Source: a bacterium (GTDB taxonomy: Bacteria; Elusimicrobiota; Elusimicrobia; Elusimicrobiales; UBA9959). Taken from it: a stretch of DNA of 37,828 nt. Shown one piece after another: positions 1 through 6,519 of the stretch (its first letter is position 1; every line of letters starts with the position of its first letter). The DNA lies in NCBI GenBank assembly GCA_021847485.1, contig JAJZRA010000013.1, positions 1 to 37,828 on the forward strand, given 5' to 3'. Under the pieces are notes generated by a model. The model saw only the letters and a program-made list of their open reading frames with translations. It did not search any database and was not told the DNA's origin. A program made the translations under genes and the position numbers.

Positions 1-548
1 TGAAAGAGGCCATCGAGCAGGCCACCCGCAGCCGCCTGCACATCCTCGACCTGATGGAGAAGGCCATGCCCCAGCCCCGCGCGGACATCTCCGAGTGGGC
101 GCCCCGCATCGTCAAGCTGCAGCTGCCGAAGGACAAGATCGGCGCGTTCATCGGCCCCGGCGGCAAGAACATCCGCGGCATCATCGAGAAGACCGGCGCC
201 AACATCGAGGTGGAGGACGACGGCAGCGTGTTCGTCTCCAGCGTCGACAAGGCCAGCCTCGAGGCCGCCAAGCAGATGGTGGAGTACTTCACGATGGAAG
301 TAGAGGTCGGCAAGGTCTACAAGGGCCGCGTCGTCTCGATCGTAGACTTCGGCGCTTTCGTCGAGGTCCTGCCCGGCAAGGAAGGCCTGCTGCACATCTC
401 CGAGATCGACCTCAAGCGCATCAACCGCGTCGAGGACGTCCTGAAGATGGGCCAGGAAGTCGAAGTGAAGTGCGTGGACATGGAGAACAACGGCAAGTTC
501 CGCCTCTCCCGCCGCGTGCTGCTCCAGGGCGGAGCCAGCAAGAAGTAA
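1..548 (+). CDS. pnp: Polyribonucleotide nucleotidyltransferase, C-terminal part (5' truncated)
   Basis: Polynucleotide phosphorylase degrades RNA 3' to 5' using phosphate and acts in mRNA turnover. Only the last 181 residues are in the window; the reading frame enters at base 3. The tail of the second RNase PH core is visible as the IEQATRSRLHILDLM segment, followed by a KH domain with its GxxG loop (FIGPGGKN, about bases 147-173) and an S1 domain (VYKGRVVSIVDFGAFVEV, about 315-370) that ends near the stop. The KH-S1 order and the short tail after S1 match the family, so the 3' end looks intact. A strong GC hairpin lies just after the stop. The start and the catalytic PH domains lie outside the window. 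Confidence 0.95.
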   Translation, partial: KEAIEQATRSRLHILDLMEKAMPQPRADISEWAPRIVKLQLPKDKIGAFIGPGGKNIRGIIEKTGANIEVEDDGSVFVSSVDKASLEAAKQMVEYFTMEVEVGKVYKGRVVSIVDFGAFVEVLPGKEGLLHISEIDLKRINRVEDVLKMGQEVEVKCVDMENNGKFRLSRRVLLQGGASKK

Positions 549-557
549 GCCCGACAT

Positions 558-586
558 CCGGCCCCCGCGCCAGCCGCGGGGGCCGG
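558..586 (+). terminator. GC hairpin after pnp (terminator-like, poor U tract)
   Basis: A perfect 12-bp stem (558-569 with 575-586) and a 5-nt loop sit 9 nt after the pnp stop. The bases that follow are A-rich then TTT, not a clean T run, so this is either a weak intrinsic terminator or a 3'-end stabilising or processing hairpin between pnp and accB. Confidence 0.55.
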
Positions 587-617
587 AAAAATTTCCAGGA
601 TCACAGTGGAGGCTACA

Positions 618-1103
618 ATGAAAAAACCAGCCAAAGCCCAGTCCGAAACCGCTTTCGACCAGGTCCAGAAGTTCTACCAGTTCATGAACTCGAACAAGCT
701 CGAGGTCATAGAGTTCTCCAAGGACGACACCTATATCAAGCTGGTGCGCAAGCACAGCGCCGCCGTCCACCAGATCCCCGTTTTCGCCCCGGGCGCGATG
801 GCGACCGCGGCGGCCCCGGCCGGCAAGGCCGCTCCCGCCGCGCGGCCCGCTCCGGCGGCCCACTCCGGCGAGACCATCAAGGCCCCGATGTCCGGCATCT
901 TCTACCGCGCGCCGAGCCCGTCCAGCCCGCCGTACGTCCGCGAGGGCGACACGGTCAAGGAAGGCCAGGTCATCTGCGTCATCGAGGCCATGAAGGTCTT
1001 CAACGAGATCAAGGCCGAGTTCGACTGCGTCATCGAGAAGGTGCTGCAGGAGAACGGCAAGCCGGCAGAACCCAACGGCGACCTTTTCCTCGTCAAGAGA
1101 TAA
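618..1103 (+). CDS. accB: Biotin carboxyl carrier protein of acetyl-CoA carboxylase
   Basis: Carries the biotin that is carboxylated by AccC and delivers CO2 to acetyl-CoA through AccAD, the first step of fatty acid synthesis. The 161-residue product has an N-terminal AccB-specific region (about residues 8-50), an Ala/Pro-rich linker (55-85) and a biotinyl domain ending the protein. The biotinylation motif EAMKVFNEI is intact, with the acceptor Lys at residue 126. I chose ATG 618 because GGAGG (608-612) lies 5 nt upstream; the in-frame GTG at 606 overlaps that site. No accC follows, unlike the common accBC pair; a small winged-helix gene starts 3 nt after the stop instead. Confidence 0.95.
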   Translation: MKKPAKAQSETAFDQVQKFYQFMNSNKLEVIEFSKDDTYIKLVRKHSAAVHQIPVFAPGAMATAAAPAGKAAPAARPAPAAHSGETIKAPMSGIFYRAPSPSSPPYVREGDTVKEGQVICVIEAMKVFNEIKAEFDCVIEKVLQENGKPAEPNGDLFLVKR

Positions 1104-1106
1104 GAG

Positions 1107-1331
1107 ATGGAAGAGACCGCCAAGTTCACCGACAGCGTGGCGCAGACCGCCGGCAACCTGCTGGAAGCCCTCAAGGCCGCCGGCGGCGACGCCTCCTCGT
1201 GGGACCTCAAGCTCAAGCTGCACCTGTCCAGCTCGGCGCTCTACCTGGCGCTGGGCTGGCTGGCGGCCCAGGGCAAGGTAGCCCTCTACCCGAAGGAACT
1301 CAACTTCAGGGTAGTTCTCACCGAAAAATAA
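1107..1331 (+). CDS. Small winged-helix domain protein (DUF2582-like)
   Basis: A 74-residue protein whose pattern (two helices, the LYLALGWLAAQGKVAL segment, then a beta strand at the end) matches the stand-alone winged helix-turn-helix family DUF2582 as I remember it. The family has no established function; the fold suggests nucleic-acid or protein contacts. It begins 3 nt after the accB stop and lies 28 nt before ftsK, so it is probably co-transcribed with both. No signal peptide or membrane segment is visible. The family call rests on recognition of the sequence pattern; a specific regulatory role should not be assumed. Confidence 0.75.
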   Translation: MEETAKFTDSVAQTAGNLLEALKAAGGDASSWDLKLKLHLSSSALYLALGWLAAQGKVALYPKELNFRVVLTEK

Positions 1332-1359
1332 GCGCACGCCGCAGGCGCGCGCCCGTACC

Positions 1360-3684
1360 ATGCGCGACTTCGCAAAGAACAGAGCCTCCGCCTCGGGGAA
1401 GAAGAAGACCTCCACGCTGTCCCACGTCCTGTACTGGGCGGGAGCCTTCGCTTTCAACGTCTGGCTGATCTGGGCGCTGCTGAGCTCCCCGGGCTCGCGC
1501 GGCCTGGTGGGGGAGACCGCGGCCTCGGCGCTGACCGGCTTCCTCGGCCACACGGCCTACCTGTTCCCGTTCCTCTTCCTGTACGGCCTGGTAGCGCTGC
1601 TGCTCAACCTCAACAAGCCGCACAAGGGCGCGCTGACGCTGACGGCCGGCACGCTGATGGTGCTGGGCTCCAGCTCCGCCCTGATCGGCCTGCTGAGCTC
1701 GCGCTTCGGCCCGGAGCATTTCGACGGGGGCTGGCTGGGCTACTTCCTCGAGCAGGCGCTCTCGCGCATGTTCGGCGGCGTGGGCGCCGGCCTGTTCGCC
1801 GCGGTCATCCTGTTCGCCGGCGTGCAGCTGCTCTTCAAGATCTCCTGGCGCAAGGTCTTCAAGTACGCCGCCGCCGCGGCCATGGAGGACTACCGGCACT
1901 GGCTCTCCGCCCGCCGCGAGCTCTCGGCCAAGCTTAAACTGATAGCCGAGAAGGAGAAGGCCGAAGGCCCCGCCTACGACGCGAAGCCCATTCCCGAACC
2001 GCCGCCGGTGGTCCGGGCCGAGCCCAGGCCCGAGCCGGAGCCCAGGCCCGTGCCGCAGGTGGTGCGCGCGCAGGCGGAAGCTCCGGCCGCCGCCAAGCCC
2101 CAGCCCGCCAAAGCGCAGCCGGCCGCGGCCGCCAAGGCCGCTGCCGCGGACAAGGAGAAGCTCTCCGATCCTTATTTCAAGAACTTCAAGCTGCCCGGCA
2201 CCGACCTGCTGGAGCCGCCGTCCCAGCAGGGCTCCGTCGGCCCCGGCGACGACGAGATCAACTCCGCGCGCATCCAGCTGGAGACCACGTTCAAGAGCTT
2301 CAACGTGGACGTGCACGTCTCCGGCGTCTATCCCGGCCCCGTCATCACCCGCTACGAGGTCACGCCGGCGCCCGGCGTGAAGATCAGCTCGATCGTGGCC
2401 CTCTCCAACGACGTGGCCCTCGCGATGAAGTCCGCCGGCGCCATCCGCGTGATAGCCCCTATCCCCGGCAAGTCGGCGATCGGCTTCGAGATCCCCAACA
2501 ACACCCGGGCCAAGGTCTGCCTGCGCGAGCTGCTAGAGAGCTCGCAGTTCAACGGGGCCCGCGCGCCGCTGACGTTCGCGCTCGGCCGCTACGCCGAGGG
2601 CGCCGTGGCCGTGGCCAACCTCGAGACCATGCCCCACCTGCTCGTGGCCGGCGCCACCGCCAGCGGCAAGAGCGTCTTCATGCAGTCGCTGATCCTGTCG
2701 CTGATGTTCCGCAACAAGCCCGACGAGGTCAAGTTCCTCTTCATCGACCCGAAGCGCCTCGAGCTGACCTTCTACGAGGACATCCCCTACCTTTACGACC
2801 CGAAGGAGACCCCGGACCGGGTCTCGGTCATCACCGACCCGAAGGACGCGGCCAAGTCCCTGGTGGCGATGACCCGCGTGATGGAGAAACGCTACAAGAA
2901 GTTCGAGAAGGCCCGCGTCAAGAACATCGCCTCCTACAACAAGTGGGCGCTCGAGAACGGCCAGCCGCAGGAGTACTACATCGTCGTCGTCATCGACGAG
3001 CTGGCCGACCTGATGCTGCAGACGCGCAACGTCGTCGAGGACGCGATCCAGCGCCTCGCGCAGATGGCCCGCGCCGTCGGCATCCACCTGGTGCTCGCCA
3101 CGCAGCGCCCGTCGGTGGACGTCATCACCGGCGTCATCAAGGCCAACCTCCCGTCGCGCGTCGCGCTGCAGGTCACCTCCAAGACCGACTCCCGCGTCAT
3201 CCTCGACAGCCCCGGCGCCGAGGCGCTGATAGGCAAGGGCGACCTGCTCTACCTCGCGATCGACGCGCAGAAGCCGTCCCGCATCCAGGGCGCCTTCGTC
3301 GGCGAGGACGAGATCCGCAAGGTGGCGGATTTCGTGAAGGCGCAGGCCAAGCCCAACTACCAGCCGCTGGCCGAGGACGAGGAGACGCAGGGCACCGGCA
3401 AAGGCAGTTCCTCCGAGGAGATGATAGCCGCGCTCAGGCTGGTGACGGAGCGCCGCCGCGTCTCGCAGGACCTGCTGAAGGCGCATTTCGGCTCGTCGGC
3501 CAGGGCCACCAACATTCTGAGCATCCTCGAGATGAACGGGTTCATACACAAGCCGGAAGGTTCCAACCGCTGGGAAATATTCTTCGACAAAATAGAGTCC
3601 CACCTCAACGCCCAGGCCTCCGCGGCCGTCCAGCCGCGGCAGGAAGAGGAGCCCGCCGGCGAGGAGTTCACTAGAAATGAATAA
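1360..3684 (+). CDS. ftsK: DNA translocase FtsK/SpoIIIE family
   Basis: A septum-anchored ATPase that pumps chromosomal DNA during division and helps dimer resolution. The 774-residue product has about four N-terminal membrane segments (roughly residues 25-165), a short Pro/Ala/Glu-rich linker (about 195-265), then the motor: the FtsK alpha region, Walker A GATASGKS at 431-438 (Lys437), Walker B in VVVIDELADL, the ATQRPSVDVITGVIKANLP region, and a C-terminal winged-helix gamma domain (about 685-745) that reads KOPS-type sequences in characterised members. Its length is nearer SpoIIIE/SftA-sized proteins than the long E. coli FtsK linker form. No clear Shine-Dalgarno precedes ATG 1360. The 3' end overlaps lolA by 8 bp. 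Confidence 0.95.
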   Translation: MRDFAKNRASASGKKKTSTLSHVLYWAGAFAFNVWLIWALLSSPGSRGLVGETAASALTGFLGHTAYLFPFLFLYGLVALLLNLNKPHKGALTLTAGTLMVLGSSSALIGLLSSRFGPEHFDGGWLGYFLEQALSRMFGGVGAGLFAAVILFAGVQLLFKISWRKVFKYAAAAAMEDYRHWLSARRELSAKLKLIAEKEKAEGPAYDAKPIPEPPPVVRAEPRPEPEPRPVPQVVRAQAEAPAAAKPQPAKAQPAAAAKAAAADKEKLSDPYFKNFKLPGTDLLEPPSQQGSVGPGDDEINSARIQLETTFKSFNVDVHVSGVYPGPVITRYEVTPAPGVKISSIVALSNDVALAMKSAGAIRVIAPIPGKSAIGFEIPNNTRAKVCLRELLESSQFNGARAPLTFALGRYAEGAVAVANLETMPHLLVAGATASGKSVFMQSLILSLMFRNKPDEVKFLFIDPKRLELTFYEDIPYLYDPKETPDRVSVITDPKDAAKSLVAMTRVMEKRYKKFEKARVKNIASYNKWALENGQPQEYYIVVVIDELADLMLQTRNVVEDAIQRLAQMARAVGIHLVLATQRPSVDVITGVIKANLPSRVALQVTSKTDSRVILDSPGAEALIGKGDLLYLAIDAQKPSRIQGAFVGEDEIRKVADFVKAQAKPNYQPLAEDEETQGTGKGSSSEEMIAALRLVTERRRVSQDLLKAHFGSSARATNILSILEMNGFIHKPEGSNRWEIFFDKIESHLNAQASAAVQPRQEEEPAGEEFTRNE

Positions 3685-4411
3685 GCTGATGACCGCCGTA
3701 CTGCTCCTCGCTCTCGCACCCGCGGCGTACCCGCAGAAAGCCGCGCCCAAAAAGGCGCCCGCCGCCAAGACCAAGCCGGCCGTGACGGTCTCCACCGCCG
3801 CCCCGGCCGCCAGGGAAGCCGACAGGTCCGCCGAGGTACTGGCGAAGCTGAAGGCCTGGGACGACAAACTGGAGTCCCTCAGCGCCGACTTCACGCAGGA
3901 AGTGAACTTCAGGGAGGCCGGCCTGAAGCAGCGCGTCGAGGGCAGCCTGCGCTACGTCAAGCCCAACCTGCTGCGCATCGAGCACGTCAAGCCGGCCCGC
4001 CAGATAGTGGTGACGGACAAGAGCCTGATCTGGATCTACAAGCCCGAGGACAAGCAGGCCGTCCGCACCGGGTGGGAGGACTGGCGCCGCACGCAGGACC
4101 AGAACTTCTCCGGTATCCTGGACTTCGGCGACTACGCCTCGTTGACGGCCAAGAACAACGCCGCGGTCAGCGGGGGGAAGGACGGCAAGCCCTGGAAGGT
4201 GGTCTTCACGCCCAAATCGGGCGCCGCCTACAGGCTGACGCTGACGCTCTCGCCCGAGGACTACTTCCCGACCGGCGCGGAGCTGCTGGTGGACGACACG
4301 CTGATCACCACCGAGCTGAAGTCCGTGGAGCGCAACGGCAAGATAGACGAAGCCGTCTTCAGGTTCTCGCCGCCCAAGGGCGTCGAGGTCCTGGAATTCA
4401 AGAAACAATAA
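3677..4411 (+). CDS. lolA: Outer-membrane lipoprotein carrier protein LolA
   Basis: Periplasmic chaperone that takes mature lipoproteins from LolCDE across the periplasm to the outer membrane. The 244-residue product begins with a signal peptide (MNKLMTAVLLLALAPAAYPQ) followed by a Lys/Ala/Pro-rich spacer. The LolA fold starts near residue 50, with the characteristic LSADFTQEV segment, the GSLRYVKPNLLRIEH strand pair and the KSLIWIYKPEDKQ strand. No lipobox is seen, in keeping with a soluble periplasmic carrier. The start lies inside the end of ftsK (8-bp overlap); ftsK-lolA adjacency is common in bacteria. This is one of the best signs that the host is a diderm. Confidence 0.93.
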   Translation: MNKLMTAVLLLALAPAAYPQKAAPKKAPAAKTKPAVTVSTAAPAAREADRSAEVLAKLKAWDDKLESLSADFTQEVNFREAGLKQRVEGSLRYVKPNLLRIEHVKPARQIVVTDKSLIWIYKPEDKQAVRTGWEDWRRTQDQNFSGILDFGDYASLTAKNNAAVSGGKDGKPWKVVFTPKSGAAYRLTLTLSPEDYFPTGAELLVDDTLITTELKSVERNGKIDEAVFRFSPPKGVEVLEFKKQ

Positions 4412-4437
4412 GGAAGGGGAAAGGGCCCGTTCGACCG

Positions 4438-5052
4438 ATGACCTTAGCCAACCGCATCACGCTCGGCCGCATGGGCCTCAGCCTCGTCATCTTCGTCCTC
4501 ATCATCTCGAGGACGCTGTGGGCCGAGGCCGGCGCGCTGGCGCTGCTGACCCTGGCCAGCATCTCCGACGGCATCGACGGCGTGATCGCGCGCCGCACGA
4601 TGACGACGACCCATTTCGGCGCCATCGCCGACCCGTTCGCCGACAAGATCCTGATCATGGCGGTCTTCCTGGCCTTCGCCTCGGTCAGGGAGCTCGCCGT
4701 GCCGCTGTGGGCGGTCTTCCTTATATTACTGCGCGAACTGACCATCTCCACGCTGCGCGTCCTCGCGGCGCTGCACGGCGAGGTCATGAAGGCCGAGCAG
4801 GCCGGCAAGATCAAGACCTTCATCCAGATGACCTCGGCCTTCGTCATCCTGGGGCTGCTCGTGCTGCGCTTCTGGCAGCGCGAGGCCGGTCCCCTGCCGT
4901 GGCCCCCGCTGCAGGAGGCCGCGGCGCTGGCCAAGCCCGCGGCGTGGTGGCTCACCGTCGTCTCGGCCCTCTTCACCGTGGCCAGCGGCGTCATCTACCT
5001 CTACAACCACCGGGCCCTGCTGCGCAGGTCCTGGAGCGAGCGCGGGCGCTGA
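4438..5052 (+). CDS. pgsA: CDP-diacylglycerol-glycerol-3-phosphate 3-phosphatidyltransferase
   Basis: Makes phosphatidylglycerophosphate from CDP-diacylglycerol and glycerol-3-phosphate in the inner membrane. The 204-residue protein has several hydrophobic segments and the complete CDP-alcohol phosphotransferase signature DG-x2-AR-x8-G-x3-D-x3-D, starting with DGVIAR and ending DPFAD. The open frame extends upstream into lolA, but ATG 4438 gives the normal N-terminus (MTLANRITLGRMG). The next enzyme of the pathway, pgpA, starts on the last base of its stop codon (TGATG). Substrate choice within the CDP-alcohol family is inferred from the N-terminal ANxIT pattern and the pgpA partner. Confidence 0.93.
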   Translation: MTLANRITLGRMGLSLVIFVLIISRTLWAEAGALALLTLASISDGIDGVIARRTMTTTHFGAIADPFADKILIMAVFLAFASVRELAVPLWAVFLILLRELTISTLRVLAALHGEVMKAEQAGKIKTFIQMTSAFVILGLLVLRFWQREAGPLPWPPLQEAAALAKPAAWWLTVVSALFTVASGVIYLYNHRALLRRSWSERGR

Positions 5053-5537
5053 TGCGGCCCAAGGACTTCGCGGTGAAGTTCCTGGCGAGCGGCGCCTTCG
5101 TCAGCTACGTACCCGCCCGCCTCACCGGCTTCCGCAAGTTCACCGGGTCCGGCCTAGCCGGCACGGTCCTCGCGCTGCTGCTGCTGCCGCTGCTGCCCTC
5201 CGACCCGCGGGTCTTCGCCGTTTTCTGCCTGCTCTTCCTGCCTTTCTCCGTCTGGGTGGCGCACCTGGCCTCGGCCCTCTACGCCACCCACGACGACCCT
5301 CGCATCGTCATCGACGAGATCATAGGTTACTGGACCGCGCTGCTGTTCCTGCCGCGCACCGGCTTCCACCTGGCGGCCGCCTTCGTGCTGTTCAGGGCCC
5401 TGGACACGCTGAAGCCCTGGCCGATCAGGAAACTAGAGACCTCCGTCGGTGGGGGTTTTGGTATAATTATAGACGACGTGCTGGCCGGCCTGGAGGCGAA
5501 CCTCCTCGTGCGGCTCGCCGCGAAGCTATTCCTATGA
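5052..5537 (+). CDS. pgpA: Phosphatidylglycerophosphatase A
   Basis: Removes the phosphate from phosphatidylglycerophosphate to yield phosphatidylglycerol. The 161-residue membrane protein shows the PgpA landmarks: DDPRIVIDEIIGYW, the FRALDTLKPWPIRKLE segment and the closing GFGIIIDDVLAG motif, whose acidic residues belong to the active site in the family. Three to four hydrophobic segments are visible. ATG 5052 overlaps the pgsA stop by one base, and the 3' end overlaps the next gene by 4 bp (ATGA). pgsA and pgpA together form a complete two-step phosphatidylglycerol branch. An extended -10 promoter box lies within its last 80 bases. Confidence 0.93.
   Translation: MRPKDFAVKFLASGAFVSYVPARLTGFRKFTGSGLAGTVLALLLLPLLPSDPRVFAVFCLLFLPFSVWVAHLASALYATHDDPRIVIDEIIGYWTALLFLPRTGFHLAAAFVLFRALDTLKPWPIRKLETSVGGGFGIIIDDVLAGLEANLLVRLAAKLFL
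5459..5467 (+). promoter_or_regulatory. Extended -10 promoter box inside pgpA
   Basis: TGGTATAAT matches the extended -10 pattern TGnTATAAT exactly, in an unusually AT-rich patch of a GC-rich gene. No good -35 is present 17 bp upstream. It would start transcription near 5474, about 60 nt before the gene at 5534, and could give that gene expression independent of the pgsA-pgpA transcript. Confidence 0.45.
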
Positions 5538-6448
5538 GAAAGACCCTGGCCTGCGCCCTGCTGCTCGTTTCCGCGCCGCTCTCCGCGCAGATGCTCCAGG
5601 TCATCCCCGCCGTCAGCACCGCCGTCCCCGAAGGGCTGCAGCTCTCCACCGCCGCCCCGGCGGCCGCGCCGCGCCAGGCCGGCCCGTCCAAGCCGGCCGC
5701 CTACGTCACAGGCAGGGTCCCGCTCAGCGGCATCGTGCTGATGCCCACCGCCTACCGCGGCCGCGGGCGCAACGCCATAGGCCTGGGCCTGGATTTCAAC
5801 GCCGCCTACTACATAGGCCGGCTGTACGGCAAGAACTCCTACGAGTGGACCACCGAGAAGAAGAACTACCTCGACCGCGTAGGCCTCTGGCTGCTCTCGG
5901 CCGACTCCAAGATGCAGGTCCAGACCGAGGGCCGCTGGCGCCCGGCGATGGCCGCGGGCGTGCAGGGCATCCTCAAGTTCCGCGACGCGGCCCAGCCCAC
6001 GCTCAACCAGCCCACGGTCACCACCAAGATAGGCTCCAAGAACACCGACACCTACGCCAACGCCTACGTCGCGCTGACCAAGCGCCTGCACCCGAAGCTC
6101 CTCGTGAACGCCGGCTACTCCGACGGCGACATGCCCAAGGTCATCTACGGCCTCTCCGAGTTCCTCTCCAAGGAGGCCATCAACCTCGCTCGCGGCAACC
6201 CGACCACCGACCCGGTGCAGCTGCCGACCGGCATGCTCTTCGGCGGCGTCATGTGGCTGCCAAAGCCGGACTCGCCGCTCGCGCTCGAGGTGATGATCCC
6301 GCAGGGCGCGCCGCAGAGCCCGAAGCTCTTCAACCTGCACCTCGGCACGCTGCTCAAGCTGAACTTCGAACTTTCCTACCTGACGTTCAAGGGCGGCTGG
6401 GACCTGATGGGCATGTTCCAGTTCCGCTACAACTACCTGCCTAAATAA
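5534..6448 (+). CDS. Exported protein of unknown function, possible outer-membrane beta-barrel
   Basis: I do not recognise a family. The 304-residue product starts with a clear signal peptide (MRKTLACALLLVSAPLSAQ), then an Ala/Pro-rich stretch to about residue 55. The rest alternates short hydrophobic and polar strands with many Gly, Tyr and Trp residues and ends in FQFRYNYLPK, a beta-rich finish that would suit a barrel, although the final Phe typical of many porins is absent. No lipobox is seen. It overlaps pgpA by 4 bp (ATGA), so it is translationally coupled to the phosphatidylglycerol genes, and it also has its own candidate promoter (5459-5467). An intrinsic terminator follows 22 nt after the stop. 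Confidence 0.8.
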   Translation: MRKTLACALLLVSAPLSAQMLQVIPAVSTAVPEGLQLSTAAPAAAPRQAGPSKPAAYVTGRVPLSGIVLMPTAYRGRGRNAIGLGLDFNAAYYIGRLYGKNSYEWTTEKKNYLDRVGLWLLSADSKMQVQTEGRWRPAMAAGVQGILKFRDAAQPTLNQPTVTTKIGSKNTDTYANAYVALTKRLHPKLLVNAGYSDGDMPKVIYGLSEFLSKEAINLARGNPTTDPVQLPTGMLFGGVMWLPKPDSPLALEVMIPQGAPQSPKLFNLHLGTLLKLNFELSYLTFKGGWDLMGMFQFRYNYLPK

Positions 6449-6469
6449 ACCCGCTCCGCTTACGGGATA

Positions 6470-6498
6470 AAAAAGCCGCGCTTGAAGCGCGGCTTTTT
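6470..6498. terminator. Bidirectional intrinsic terminator between convergent genes
   Basis: A GC-rich stem (AAAAAGCCGCGC at 6470-6481 with GCGCGGCTTTTT at 6487-6498) has a 5-nt loop. A run of five A on the left and five T on the right means it works in both directions, ending the (+) operon at 6448 and the (-) operon whose last stop is at 6520. Confidence 0.9.
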
Positions 6499-6519
6499 AA
6501 CGTCCCGGCGCCGGGGGGG

